Positions 17,356-25,236 of a stretch of DNA of 38,217 nt are shown here, piece by piece. Source of the stretch: Actinomycetes bacterium (GTDB lineage: Bacteria > Actinomycetota > CADDZG01 > JAHWKV01). The DNA lies in contig JAJCYE010000040.1 in assembly GCA_029263075.1 (NCBI GenBank), positions 1 to 38,217 of the forward strand. Reading direction: 5' to 3'. Position 1 is the stretch's first letter. Every line of letters starts with the position of its first letter. Under the pieces are notes generated by a model. That model searched no databases. It was given only the letters and a program-made list of their open reading frames with translations, and was not told the origin of the DNA. The translations under genes and the position numbers were made by a program.

Positions 17356-18230
17356 GGCATCACCATCGTGCCCGAGCCCTCGTCGGTGAAGATCTCTACC
17401 AACAGACAGTGCGGCTGCCTGCCGTCCAGAATGTGGGCCTGGGGAACCCCGCTTTTCAGTGCCTCCACAACCCCGGAGATCTTGGGAATCATGCCCTTCG
17501 AAAGGTGCCCGCCGTCCAGCATCGCCTGCAGTTGACCCGCGGTCGTTTCCGAGATCAGGCTGGTTTCGTCGCCGAAATCCCGGTAGAGCCCTTCGGTGTT
17601 GGTCAAGAACACCAACTTCTCAGCCTCCATCTTCACCGCTATTGCCGCGGCTGCCAGGTCGGCGTTGATGTTGTGGGTTCCCTCCAGGCCCGATCCGAGC
17701 GGAGCGACCACCGGGATGTACTCCTTGAGCAGGACCCGGTACAAATCATTGGGGTCCACATCCTCGACCTCTCCCACCAAACCCAGGTCCTCGCCGCCGG
17801 CGCCCCGCAGCTTTTTGGTGAGCAGGATGTTGTCGGCGTCGCCGGCCAGTCGGATCGCGTTGCCGCCGATCGAGTCGATGGCCCGCGCGATGGACTCGTT
17901 GACCTTCATCATCGCGTCGCGGACTATCCCCACCACCTGCTTGTCGGTGACCCGGTAACCACCGATAAAGTGCGGCTCCAGGCCCTTTTCCCTCATGGCC
18001 TGGCTGATCTGGTTGCCGCCTCCGTGCACCAGGACCGGCCGGATACCCACGTAACGGAGAAAGGTGAGGTCGGTGACGAACCCGATCAGGGTTTCCGGAT
18101 TGTCCGCGATCTCTCCGCCCACCTTGATCACAACCGTCTTGCCGGTCCATCGGTGGATGTAGGGGAGGGCCTCGATAAGCACCGCCGATTTGTTCTGCGC
18201 GGTCGCCAGTTCCCGGGTTGCCGGCGTCAT
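17352..18230 (-). CDS. argB: Acetylglutamate kinase
   Basis: A 292-residue amino-acid kinase that phosphorylates N-acetylglutamate. KVGGEIADNPE is the phosphate-binding start of the fold, LVHGGGNQIS binds substrate, and FLTNTEGLY and ISGVVEALKSGVP lie near the C-terminus. The N-terminal extension before KTVVIKVGG (about 35 residues) is typical of arginine-inhibited hexameric kinases, so feedback inhibition by arginine is likely. The ATG at 18230 overlaps the argJ stop (ATGA). Confidence 0.97.
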   Translation of the reverse strand: MTPATRELATAQNKSAVLIEALPYIHRWTGKTVVIKVGGEIADNPETLIGFVTDLTFLRYVGIRPVLVHGGGNQISQAMREKGLEPHFIGGYRVTDKQVVGIVRDAMMKVNESIARAIDSIGGNAIRLAGDADNILLTKKLRGAGGEDLGLVGEVEDVDPNDLYRVLLKEYIPVVAPLGSGLEGTHNINADLAAAAIAVKMEAEKLVFLTNTEGLYRDFGDETSLISETTAGQLQAMLDGGHLSKGMIPKISGVVEALKSGVPQAHILDGRQPHCLLVEIFTDEGSGTMVMP

Positions 18231-19408
18231 AACTCGTACTCGGCGTTCAGGTTCACGTAGTCGGGGGTTAGATCGCTGGTGAGGATGTCCGCCCGGGCGT
18301 CGCCGACGCCCAGGTCGCACTCGATGGTGATCTCGTTGGCGGCCATCGCTGCCCGGGCGGCGTCAATCGCATGGGCGCCTTCGGGGGTTCCTTCGGTCAG
18401 TACCGCCACTCCGGCTATCGAGATCGTCAACCCGTCGAACCGGGCCAACGCGCCCGAGTTACCGACCGCAGAGGCAACCCGACCCCAGTTGGCGTCCTCG
18501 CCGAAAAGCGCAGTTTTGACCAGGGTGGACTCGGCTATGGCCCGGGCCGCGGTCACGGCGCCGGCGTGGTCCGCCGCTCCCGTCACCCTCACGGTTACAA
18601 ACTTGGTGACCCCTTCGCCGTCGGCGACCATCTGGCGACTGAGCGAGTCACAAACAGCAAGAAGGGCGGCTTCGAAATCATCCGGGGACGGCGTGATGCC
18701 CGATGCCCCGTTGGCGAACACCAAAAGGGTGTCGTTGGTGCTGGTGTCGCCGTCGATGGTGATCGAGTTGAACGTCCGGTCGGCAACCCGCCCCAGCGCT
18801 GCCTGGAGGAAATCCCGGTCGACCCCGGCGTCGGTGGTCACCACGGCAAGCATGGTCCCCATGTTCGGCGAGATCATCCCGGCCCCTTTGGCGATGCCGC
18901 CCACCCGCCATCCGTCGGGCGATGCCACGGCAGCCAACTTGGGCACGGTGTCGGTGGTCATGATCGCGCGGGCGGCAAGTTCGTCGTCCACACCCAGAGA
19001 GGACGCGGCCGTCTCAATCCCGGCCTTCACCTTGTCCATCGGCAGGTGGACGCCGATCAGGCCGGTCGAGCAGACAAGTACGTCGGCGGCCGGGATACCC
19101 AGGGCCGCCCCCGCGGACCGAGTCATCTCTTCGGCGTCGGACAAACCTTGCGCCCCGGTACAAGCGTTTGCGCCACCGGAGTTGATGACCACGGCACGGC
19201 CGGTTCCCGCCTCCAACCGGGCCCGGGAAACCTTCACCGGCGCCGCGCACACGTTGTTGCGGGTGAATACCCCGGCCACCGTTGCCGGCGAAATGGACAC
19301 GACCAGCGCCAGGTCCGGGTTGCCCGTCCTCTTAAGGCCGGCGCTGATCCCGGATGCAAGAAAGCCCTGCGGGGCGCACACGCCGCCGGTAATCGGAACG
19401 TGGGTCAC
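18227..19408 (-). CDS. argJ: Glutamate N-acetyltransferase / amino-acid acetyltransferase ArgJ
   Basis: A 393-residue precursor that self-cleaves into two chains. The cleavage region reads KGAGMISPNMGTMLAVV, where the Thr after Gly is the expected nucleophile; most homologues have Ala-Thr, so the Gly is a mild variant. It recycles the acetyl group from acetylornithine to glutamate and may also make acetylglutamate from acetyl-CoA. The true start is GTG at 19408 (VTHVPITGGVCAPQGF), overlapping the argC stop as GTGA. The open frame upstream of it is out-of-phase argC sequence. Confidence 0.96.
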   Translation of the reverse strand: MTHVPITGGVCAPQGFLASGISAGLKRTGNPDLALVVSISPATVAGVFTRNNVCAAPVKVSRARLEAGTGRAVVINSGGANACTGAQGLSDAEEMTRSAGAALGIPAADVLVCSTGLIGVHLPMDKVKAGIETAASSLGVDDELAARAIMTTDTVPKLAAVASPDGWRVGGIAKGAGMISPNMGTMLAVVTTDAGVDRDFLQAALGRVADRTFNSITIDGDTSTNDTLLVFANGASGITPSPDDFEAALLAVCDSLSRQMVADGEGVTKFVTVRVTGAADHAGAVTAARAIAESTLVKTALFGEDANWGRVASAVGNSGALARFDGLTISIAGVAVLTEGTPEGAHAIDAARAAMAANEITIECDLGVGDARADILTSDLTPDYVNLNAEYEL

Positions 19409-20436
19409 GGCAGTAGGGGCCGGTCGGCAAGCCCGGCCGCTTCGGGCAGACCGAACATGAGATTGGCGTTCTGAACCGCTTGCCCGGCGGCGCCCTTGCC
19501 CAGATTGTCGATGGCGCCAAAGGCCAGGACCCGTCCGGTGCGGGCGTCGAAACGTACCGCTACCTCGGCCAGGTTCGTCCCGCTCAACCGTTTGGTGCGG
19601 GGCAGGTCGTCGTCCAGTACCCGGATGAAAGCCTCCGACCGGTAGGCGCCGGCCAGGGCCTCGGTCAAGTCCGCCGCGGAGACGCCCGAAACTGCTTGGG
19701 CGCTGCAACTGGCCAGGATCCCCCGGTTCATCGGGACCAGGTGGGGAACAAAGCTCACCCGGGTCTCACGCCCGGCGACCAACGCCAGTTCCTGCTCTAT
19801 CTCCGCTATGTGTTTGTGGCCCGTGGCCGCGTAGGCCGAGACGTTCTCGTTGGCCGAGCAGTAGTCGAAGCCCTCTCCCCCGGCCCGGCCCGCGCCCGAA
19901 ACCCCGGACTTGGCATCTATGTGAATGCCTTCAGCCTCTATCAGTCCGGCCGACAACAACGGGTGGAGGGCCAGCAGCGACGCGGTCGGGTAACACCCCG
20001 GATTGGCCACCCGATGGGCGGCCGCCACCCGGTCACGGTGGAACTCGGTCAGCCCGTAGACCCAAGAGGACAAGGTGGTCGGGTGGGCGTGCGGCTGCCC
20101 GAACCACTCCTCGTAGCGGGCTGCGTCGGCGAGCCGGTGGTCTCCGCCCAGATCGACCACCTTGGGGCCGCCTTCGCCGGCGAACAATCCCATGCTGGCG
20201 TTGTGCGGGAGCGAAGCAAAAACCAGGTCGACATCCGAGGCCAGCGCCTCGGCGACGGTGACAAAAGTCAGTTTCGATACAGAACCGAGCGAGGGGTAGG
20301 CACCGGACACCGGCTTGCCGACATTCGACGAAGCGGCCGCCGCAGTTACCCGGATGTCCGGGTGCCGGTCCAGGATGCGCAGAAGTTCGGCCCCCGCAAA
20401 CCCCGACGCTCCCAATACCACTGCCTTAACTGTCAA
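19405..20436 (-). CDS. argC: N-acetyl-gamma-glutamyl-phosphate reductase
   Basis: A 343-residue protein with the Rossmann start KAVVLGASGFAGAELLRIL and the catalytic Cys in VANPGCYPTASLLAL. It makes N-acetylglutamate semialdehyde with NADPH. I chose TTG at 20436 because GGGAG lies exactly six bases upstream (20447-20443); GTG at 20439 is the alternative. First gene of the operon, with ARG boxes just upstream, so this is where arginine control most likely acts on the whole argCJBDFRGH unit. Confidence 0.95.
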   Translation of the reverse strand: MTVKAVVLGASGFAGAELLRILDRHPDIRVTAAAASSNVGKPVSGAYPSLGSVSKLTFVTVAEALASDVDLVFASLPHNASMGLFAGEGGPKVVDLGGDHRLADAARYEEWFGQPHAHPTTLSSWVYGLTEFHRDRVAAAHRVANPGCYPTASLLALHPLLSAGLIEAEGIHIDAKSGVSGAGRAGGEGFDYCSANENVSAYAATGHKHIAEIEQELALVAGRETRVSFVPHLVPMNRGILASCSAQAVSGVSAADLTEALAGAYRSEAFIRVLDDDLPRTKRLSGTNLAEVAVRFDARTGRVLAFGAIDNLGKGAAGQAVQNANLMFGLPEAAGLADRPLLP

Positions 20437-20460
20437 CACGCTCTCCCGGTTTATGCAGTA

Positions 20461-20477
20461 TGCATCTTTACTATGCA
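20461..20477. promoter_or_regulatory. ARG box 1 upstream of argC
   Basis: TGCAT-N7-ATGCA forms a 17-bp inverted repeat, the size and TGCAT-type half-site expected of an ArgR operator. It lies 25-41 bp before the argC start codon, so bound ArgR would block initiation. ArgR is encoded downstream in the same operon. Confidence 0.7.
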
Positions 20478-20488
20478 CTTATGCGCAT
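20473..20488. promoter_or_regulatory. ARG box 2 upstream of argC
   Basis: ATGC-N8-GCAT overlaps box 1 and adds a second pair of half-sites. Tandem, nearly abutting boxes are the normal arrangement for binding an ArgR hexamer. The arms are shorter than in box 1, so the exact limits are uncertain. Confidence 0.55.
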
Positions 20489-20532
20489 AACCATACGAGG
20501 TTACCACGGTTCTACGCTCAAGGGTGGGTGAA

Positions 20533-21261
20533 TCATCGGTAGTCACGTACCCGCAGGGCCGCTTTGGCGTCCAGCCGGATCCCGGGATCCGGATCTTCCA
20601 GAAGCCGAGTCAGGACCTCCCGGATTTCGGGGGTGTCGGCCTGGATTTCGTTGACGAAGTCGTAAAGGGCATGCCCTCTTACCTGTAAGTCGGGGTCCTG
20701 CGCCAGGCGTAACTGGATCTCCACCACCCGGGGATCTTCGGAACCGCACCCGGCTATCCCGAAAGCGATACCCCGGCGGATATCGTCGTCGGGGTGGGTC
20801 GAAAAACGCCCGAGCGTGTCGATAACCCGCGGGCTGTAGGTCGCCCGCAAACAAGCCAAGACCCAGTACAGCACGTCCACGTCGGTCTCGTCCTCAAGCA
20901 TGCTTTCAAGCAGGGACCAGGTTTGGTCAAATAGGGGGCGTCTTCGGGGTGGACCGAACTCCCTCAGGATCATCAGACCCAGAACCTTCTCCCCCGCCGA
21001 ATCATGCCGGCACAACGATTCGATCGCTTCGTAGACCTCCAGTGATTCCCGGCTCTGTAGGGCTGCGAGGATCTCCAAGTGGGACGCCTCCCCCCGGGAG
21101 TGCGCCTCCTCCACCGCCCGTTCCTCGTCGACGTCGTCACCCGGACGCATCCGGCGGAACAACTCGATCAGGTCGTGGGTGCCGTATCCACCGAAGGCGG
21201 CGGTTAGGGCCTGCGCCGGTGTCGGGTCGTTCCCCGGAGGGGGTGGGATCTCAAGGTTCAC
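20533..21261 (-). CDS. HEAT-repeat protein of unknown function
   Basis: A 242-residue soluble protein made almost wholly of short antiparallel helix pairs of HEAT type. The clearest units are VIDTLGRFSTHPDDDIRRGIAFGIAGCG, VEIQLRLAQDPDLQVRGHALYDFVNEI and REVLTRLLEDPDPGIRLDAKAALRV, each with the D-P-D-x-x-(V/I)-R turn. GTG start at 21261. It is divergent from the VOC gene and its end faces the argC leader. Such proteins are protein-protein scaffolds or phycobilin-lyase-like adaptors; no catalytic motif is visible and I assign no function. Confidence 0.8.
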   Translation of the reverse strand: MNLEIPPPPGNDPTPAQALTAAFGGYGTHDLIELFRRMRPGDDVDEERAVEEAHSRGEASHLEILAALQSRESLEVYEAIESLCRHDSAGEKVLGLMILREFGPPRRRPLFDQTWSLLESMLEDETDVDVLYWVLACLRATYSPRVIDTLGRFSTHPDDDIRRGIAFGIAGCGSEDPRVVEIQLRLAQDPDLQVRGHALYDFVNEIQADTPEIREVLTRLLEDPDPGIRLDAKAALRVRDYR

Positions 21262-21307
21262 ACCCTATTCTCCCCCGGATCCCCGAACGGCAACCTAGAA
21301 TCGATCC

Positions 21308-21907
21308 ATGGTCGGCGAACGGATGGTCCCCATGCTTCCCTGCGCGGACATTGACTCCATTCGCGACTTCTACCTACCCATGGGCTTCAAAGTCACCTAC
21401 CGGCAACTGCGCCCCAACCCCTACCTCGCCCTCCAACGGGAGGGGATCGATCTGCACTACTTCGGCATGGACGACCTAAAACCGGAGGACTCCTACAGCA
21501 CCTGCGGGATCGCGGTCACCGACACCCAACTCCTTTTCGACGTTTTTGCCGAAGGCCTCAGACTGCAGTTCGGCAAACTGCCGATGTCGGGCATCCCACG
21601 CATCACCCGCCCCCGGAAGCGCAAGAATGCCGGGAACTTCCCCGGATTCAGCCTCATCGACCCCGCAGGAAATTGGATCCGGGTCATGACGGATCAGGCG
21701 GGTCAACCGGCACCGTCCGAACCCACCTCCAAACTGGCCAGGGCAGTCGCGGACGCCGTGGTGTTCGCCGACTCAAAAGGAGACGTGGAACAGGGGCTGA
21801 AGATCCTGGAGCGGGCAATCCGGCTGGCCGCGCCCGACGAGGACCCGGTGATCGTCTCCGAGGCCGAAGCCTTTCTGGCGGAACTCACCGAAAGGCCGGC
21901 AGGGTAA
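21308..21907 (+). CDS. VOC-family (glyoxalase/bleomycin-resistance-like) protein with helical C-terminal tail
   Basis: A 199-residue protein. Residues 7-130 form one VOC module (MVPMLPCADIDSIRDFYLPMGFKVTYRQ, then FPGFSLIDPAGNWIRVM). This resembles bleomycin-binding proteins, which sequester the drug as dimers, more than metal-dependent glyoxalases. The last 60 residues are helical (DAVVFADSKGDVEQGLKILERAIRLA) and TPR-like, an uncommon addition. The ligand is unknown. It starts 46 bp from the divergent HEAT gene and 39 bp before the lipoprotein gene. Confidence 0.75.
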   Translation: MVGERMVPMLPCADIDSIRDFYLPMGFKVTYRQLRPNPYLALQREGIDLHYFGMDDLKPEDSYSTCGIAVTDTQLLFDVFAEGLRLQFGKLPMSGIPRITRPRKRKNAGNFPGFSLIDPAGNWIRVMTDQAGQPAPSEPTSKLARAVADAVVFADSKGDVEQGLKILERAIRLAAPDEDPVIVSEAEAFLAELTERPAG

Positions 21908-21946
21908 GTTCCCCCGGAGCAGCACCCATCCGTTATCGTGTAATCC

Positions 21947-22972
21947 GTGAAGTCCAAGTCGCAGAAATGGTGGGCCGGCAAGTTGGCTGCGCTCCTTGCG
22001 GTGGCCGTACTGGCCGCGTGCGGGGCAGACACCGGCGACGGCGACGCAGCCGGTGGCTCGGTGGAAGTTTCCAAAGACCCGGTCCTGCTCCCAGCCGACG
22101 CCGCAGCAATCGTGCAGGACCTCAACGACGGGTCGGATACCGCCAACCTGACGCTCGACGCCCAACTGCAGGACTCCATTGAGACCCACCCCGCCCGGGA
22201 CATCGACGATGCCAACTTCAAACGACTCAGCGCCCTGGGAAGGACCACCGCATCCTCCGGGACTCCACGTACCGTTGAGGACATCAAGGCGTACGTCCCC
22301 CGGCAAACCTCTTATCCCGCCCGCTTCATGGCCCAGGTCAGGTTGGCAAGGGAAGGCAGCCAACCCACCAGCCGGCTCCGGCTGTACGAAAAAGAGGCGG
22401 CCGACCAACCCTGGAAGCTGGCCCTTTACGTGACGGTCCCCGTTGAGTTCGCCCCCGAGATATCCCTCGACGCGGACGGGTTCGCCCTGATGGTGGGGGA
22501 AGACGAAGCCGATGGGCTGAAGCTGGATCCGTCCCGAGTCTCGCTGGAGATGGCCAGCTACCTATCCGGCTACCCCTCCGGAGTCGACTCCTCGATCTTC
22601 GCTCCCGGCCGCCACACCAGCGAGCTTTCCCAGTCGTTCAAGGATTCGGCGGAACAGAGTGCACAAGCGACAATCACGTCCTCCACCCGCGTGGAGTCCG
22701 GCGAGCTTCCGGTGCAGGCGTTCAAGACCGCCGACGGCGGGGCCGTGGTTATGTTCGATCAGTTGGCGGTAACCAGCTACTCCGCAACGGGCGACCGCCT
22801 CCGTCCGATCTCCGGGTCGGAAGGTTTTCTGGAATCCGACCAGAGCTACGACACCATCGAACGATCCGTAGCCAACATGGTCGCAGCGGTGATCCCCCCA
22901 ACGGCTTCCGAGAGCCTGGTTCAGGTCATCGGGCTCACCGGGGGCACGGTGGACATCCAGCACACCCCCTAG
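21947..22972 (+). CDS. Predicted lipoprotein of unknown function
   Basis: A 341-residue protein with a lysine-rich n-region, a hydrophobic core and a lipobox ending in LAAC near residue 25 (VLAVAVLAACGAD), so it should be lipidated and held on the outer face of the membrane. The rest is a mixed alpha/beta domain containing PARFMAQVRL and QPWKLALYVTV, the pattern of uncharacterised actinobacterial lipoproteins. GTG start. Its TAG shares the palindromic CTAG (22969-22972) with the TAG of the convergent coiled-coil gene. No function assigned. Confidence 0.78.
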   Translation: MKSKSQKWWAGKLAALLAVAVLAACGADTGDGDAAGGSVEVSKDPVLLPADAAAIVQDLNDGSDTANLTLDAQLQDSIETHPARDIDDANFKRLSALGRTTASSGTPRTVEDIKAYVPRQTSYPARFMAQVRLAREGSQPTSRLRLYEKEAADQPWKLALYVTVPVEFAPEISLDADGFALMVGEDEADGLKLDPSRVSLEMASYLSGYPSGVDSSIFAPGRHTSELSQSFKDSAEQSAQATITSSTRVESGELPVQAFKTADGGAVVMFDQLAVTSYSATGDRLRPISGSEGFLESDQSYDTIERSVANMVAAVIPPTASESLVQVIGLTGGTVDIQHTP

Positions 22973-23709
22973 CCCGAACTGCCCTCCAGCTCCTCAGCTT
23001 CCGCCAACTTCGCCTCTGCCAACTCCCCCGCCTTTCGGGCGATGTTCGCCAGCTTGCCGGCCCGTTCCCCGGCAGCCGCCGACGCCTCGGCCAGCTCTTT
23101 GGATTCGTGGTCGGCCCTCTCGGAGTCGGCCCGCGCTTTGTTGGCCTCCACCTGCTTCGCCTCCGCCTCGGATCTCAGCTTTTCGATCCGTTCCCGCCGC
23201 ATACGGTCCTCGTCGTCGGTGGGGAGTGTGTCGAACGCGGTGACCGGGCCGCCGAACCCGCCGCCTTCCACTTCTTTCAACAGGCGTCCGGCTTTTAATG
23301 CCGCCCGGGTCCGGTCGTCGGTGGCGACCGCCAAAAGCGTCTCCGTCAGGCGTTCCCGTACCTGCGCGGTGACCGTGCGGTCCTGATCCCCCAGGATGGA
23401 GGCAGCGGTGGAGGAGATCACCGAAATGGCCTTCTGGCGCGCCGCCTTGGCATCGTCCATCTCGGTGCGAGAACGTGAGTTGCGAAATTGTTCGTCGGCC
23501 TCCAGCAGGTCGTCGACCAACGCCGGGTGCCGCCTGGCCACCAAATTGAGGGCGTAGGCGGTGACGCTGGGTCGCTTGAGCGCCTTGACCAGGGCCGCAG
23601 GTTCGATATCACCCTGCTTTTTGAGGTCTCCGGCGATCCGGTCCCGCTCCGCCGTGAAGTTCTCCGGCGCCAGTTCGAACAGGGCCTCCGCCTCATCTGG
23701 AAGATTCAT
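22969..23709 (-). CDS. Uncharacterised actinobacterial coiled-coil protein
   Basis: About 246 residues from the ATG at 23709; a 14-codon longer start is possible but adds nothing family-like. The first 120 residues follow a pattern I recognise from conserved hypothetical proteins of actinobacteria (FTAERDRIAGDLKKQGD, then ALKRPSVTAYALNLVARRHPALVDDLLEA). The last 90 residues form a charged, Ala/Glu/Lys-rich coiled coil (RIEKLRSEAEAKQVEANKARADSERAD). No signal peptide and no catalytic motif. Divergent from terC with about 100 bp between. Function unknown. Confidence 0.78.
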   Translation of the reverse strand: MNLPDEAEALFELAPENFTAERDRIAGDLKKQGDIEPAALVKALKRPSVTAYALNLVARRHPALVDDLLEADEQFRNSRSRTEMDDAKAARQKAISVISSTAASILGDQDRTVTAQVRERLTETLLAVATDDRTRAALKAGRLLKEVEGGGFGGPVTAFDTLPTDDEDRMRRERIEKLRSEAEAKQVEANKARADSERADHESKELAEASAAAGERAGKLANIARKAGELAEAKLAEAEELEGSSG

Positions 23710-23807
23710 CTGAAGAAATTGTATGCCCCGCCGACCGGTGAGTCCGGGCAACGACCAACCGCTAGAGTTGCTGGAAGAGGGTCGGGCGACGAAAGGGGCG
23801 AGCGGGT

Positions 23808-24632
23808 TTGGACATCTGGTCGGCGGACGTGTTGGTCGGTTTCTTTACCTTGTTGGCGCTGGAGATCGTCCTGGGGATCGACAACATTGTCTTTTTGTCG
23901 ATCCTTGCCGGCAAGCTCCCGGCCGATCAGCAGGAGAGGGCCCGCCGGCTTGGCCTAGCGCTGGCGTTGATCATGCGGATCGGGCTCCTCCTCACCCTCT
24001 CGGTCATCATCAAACTCACCGACCCGCTCTTCTCGCCTTTCGGGCAGGATCTGTCCGGCCGGGACCTGATCCTGTTGATCGGCGGGCTCTTTCTCATCGG
24101 CAAGAGCACCTACGAGATCCACGACAAACTGGAGGGCCACGAGGGGCACGCCTCGGCCGGCAAAGCCGCCGCGTCGTTTGCCAGCGTGATCGTCCAGATC
24201 GGCCTGCTGGACATAGTCTTCTCGCTCGACTCGGTGATCACCGCGGTCGGCATGGTGGACCAGATCGGCGTGATGATTGCGGCGGTTGTCGTGGCGGTGG
24301 GCGTCATGCTGCTGGCTGCCGGTGCGGTCAGCAGCTTCGTAGACCGCCACCCGACGGTCAAGATCCTGGCGTTGAGCTTTCTCCTACTCATCGGGCTTAG
24401 CCTGATGCTGGAGGGCCTCCACCGGCACATCCCGAAGGGCTACATCTACTTCGCAATGGGCTTTTCGTTGTTCGTGGAGTCCATCAACCTGCGGGCGGCC
24501 AAACGACGTTCGGATAAAGCCGCGGCGGCCCGCGACCCCATCCAACTGAGATCCCGTTACACCAAGACCGAACCTCGACGATCGGGCAAGGGCGGCTCTC
24601 AAGCAAAGCCCCGCCCCAAGGGCAGGCGTTAG
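23808..24632 (+). CDS. terC: TerC-family integral membrane protein
   Basis: A 274-residue protein with about seven transmembrane helices and both TerC signature blocks: LALEIVLGIDNIVFLSILAG (18-37) and LLDIVFSLDSVITAVGM, each with the buried acidic residues seen in Alx/TerC Mn exporters. Relatives export manganese or load it onto secreted proteins. TTG start at 23808. The C-terminal tail after the last helix is about 45 residues, strongly basic and probably cytoplasmic. Its TAG stop is followed without a gap, in the same frame, by pdxH coding sequence (see findings). Confidence 0.9.
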   Translation: MDIWSADVLVGFFTLLALEIVLGIDNIVFLSILAGKLPADQQERARRLGLALALIMRIGLLLTLSVIIKLTDPLFSPFGQDLSGRDLILLIGGLFLIGKSTYEIHDKLEGHEGHASAGKAAASFASVIVQIGLLDIVFSLDSVITAVGMVDQIGVMIAAVVVAVGVMLLAAGAVSSFVDRHPTVKILALSFLLLIGLSLMLEGLHRHIPKGYIYFAMGFSLFVESINLRAAKRRSDKAAAARDPIQLRSRYTKTEPRRSGKGGSQAKPRPKGRR

Positions 24633-24722
24633 CTCATCGACAACACCGAGGCCCCCTGGCTGGAGCGATTTATTCGGTGGCAGGCCGACGCCGTTGCGGC
24701 GGCGTTCGCCGAACCCCATGCC

Positions 24723-25223
24723 ATGGTTCTTTCGACCGCCACACCGTCCGGCCGGCCGAGCGCCCGGACCGTCCTGCTGCGCGGAGTAACGGCCGGTGGC
24801 TTTGAGTTCCACACCAACTACACCTCGCGGAAGGGCCGCGAACTGGCGGCCAACCCCTTCGCTTCCCTGCTGTTGCCCTGGTACGGGCTCGGGCGCCAGG
24901 TGGTTATAGACGGCCGGGTCGAGAAGATGACGCCTCAGGAGTCCGACGCCTACTGGGCGTCCCGGCCCACGGAGTCGCAGTTGAGCGCCCTAGCCAGTCC
25001 GCAGTCACAGGTAATCGACTCCCGGGAGTGGCTGGAAAACCGCCGCTCCGGCCTTGTCGCCCGCCATCGGGAGGACGCCGTGCCGCGGCCCGACCACTGG
25101 GGCGGATTCAGGGTTGTCCCGGACGCCGTGGAGTTCTGGCAGTTGGGGCCGCACCGAATGCATGATCGGCTGCGCTACCGCCGGCATGAGGGCGGATGGA
25201 AAAGCGAACTTCTGGCGCCCTGA
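24723..25223 (+). CDS. pdxH: Pyridoxamine 5'-phosphate oxidase, start uncertain
   Basis: An FMN flavoprotein making pyridoxal 5'-phosphate. Family blocks are RPSARTVLLRGV, FHTNYTSRKGRELAANPFASLLLPW, the PLP-site ESQLSALASPQS and the C-terminal signature EFWQLGPHRMHDRLRYRR. The first canonical in-frame start is ATG 24723, giving 166 residues. Clear homology runs upstream through EAPWLERFIRWQADAVAAAFAEPHAM to about 24648, so the real protein is probably about 185-196 residues. Between the terC TAG (24630) and 24723 there is no ATG, GTG or TTG in frame, only ATC 24636, CTG 24660 and ATT 24672; the last has GGAG six bases upstream. Confidence 0.85.
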   Translation: MVLSTATPSGRPSARTVLLRGVTAGGFEFHTNYTSRKGRELAANPFASLLLPWYGLGRQVVIDGRVEKMTPQESDAYWASRPTESQLSALASPQSQVIDSREWLENRRSGLVARHREDAVPRPDHWGGFRVVPDAVEFWQLGPHRMHDRLRYRRHEGGWKSELLAP

Positions 25224-25236
25224 CCCAGCCGGTCGT

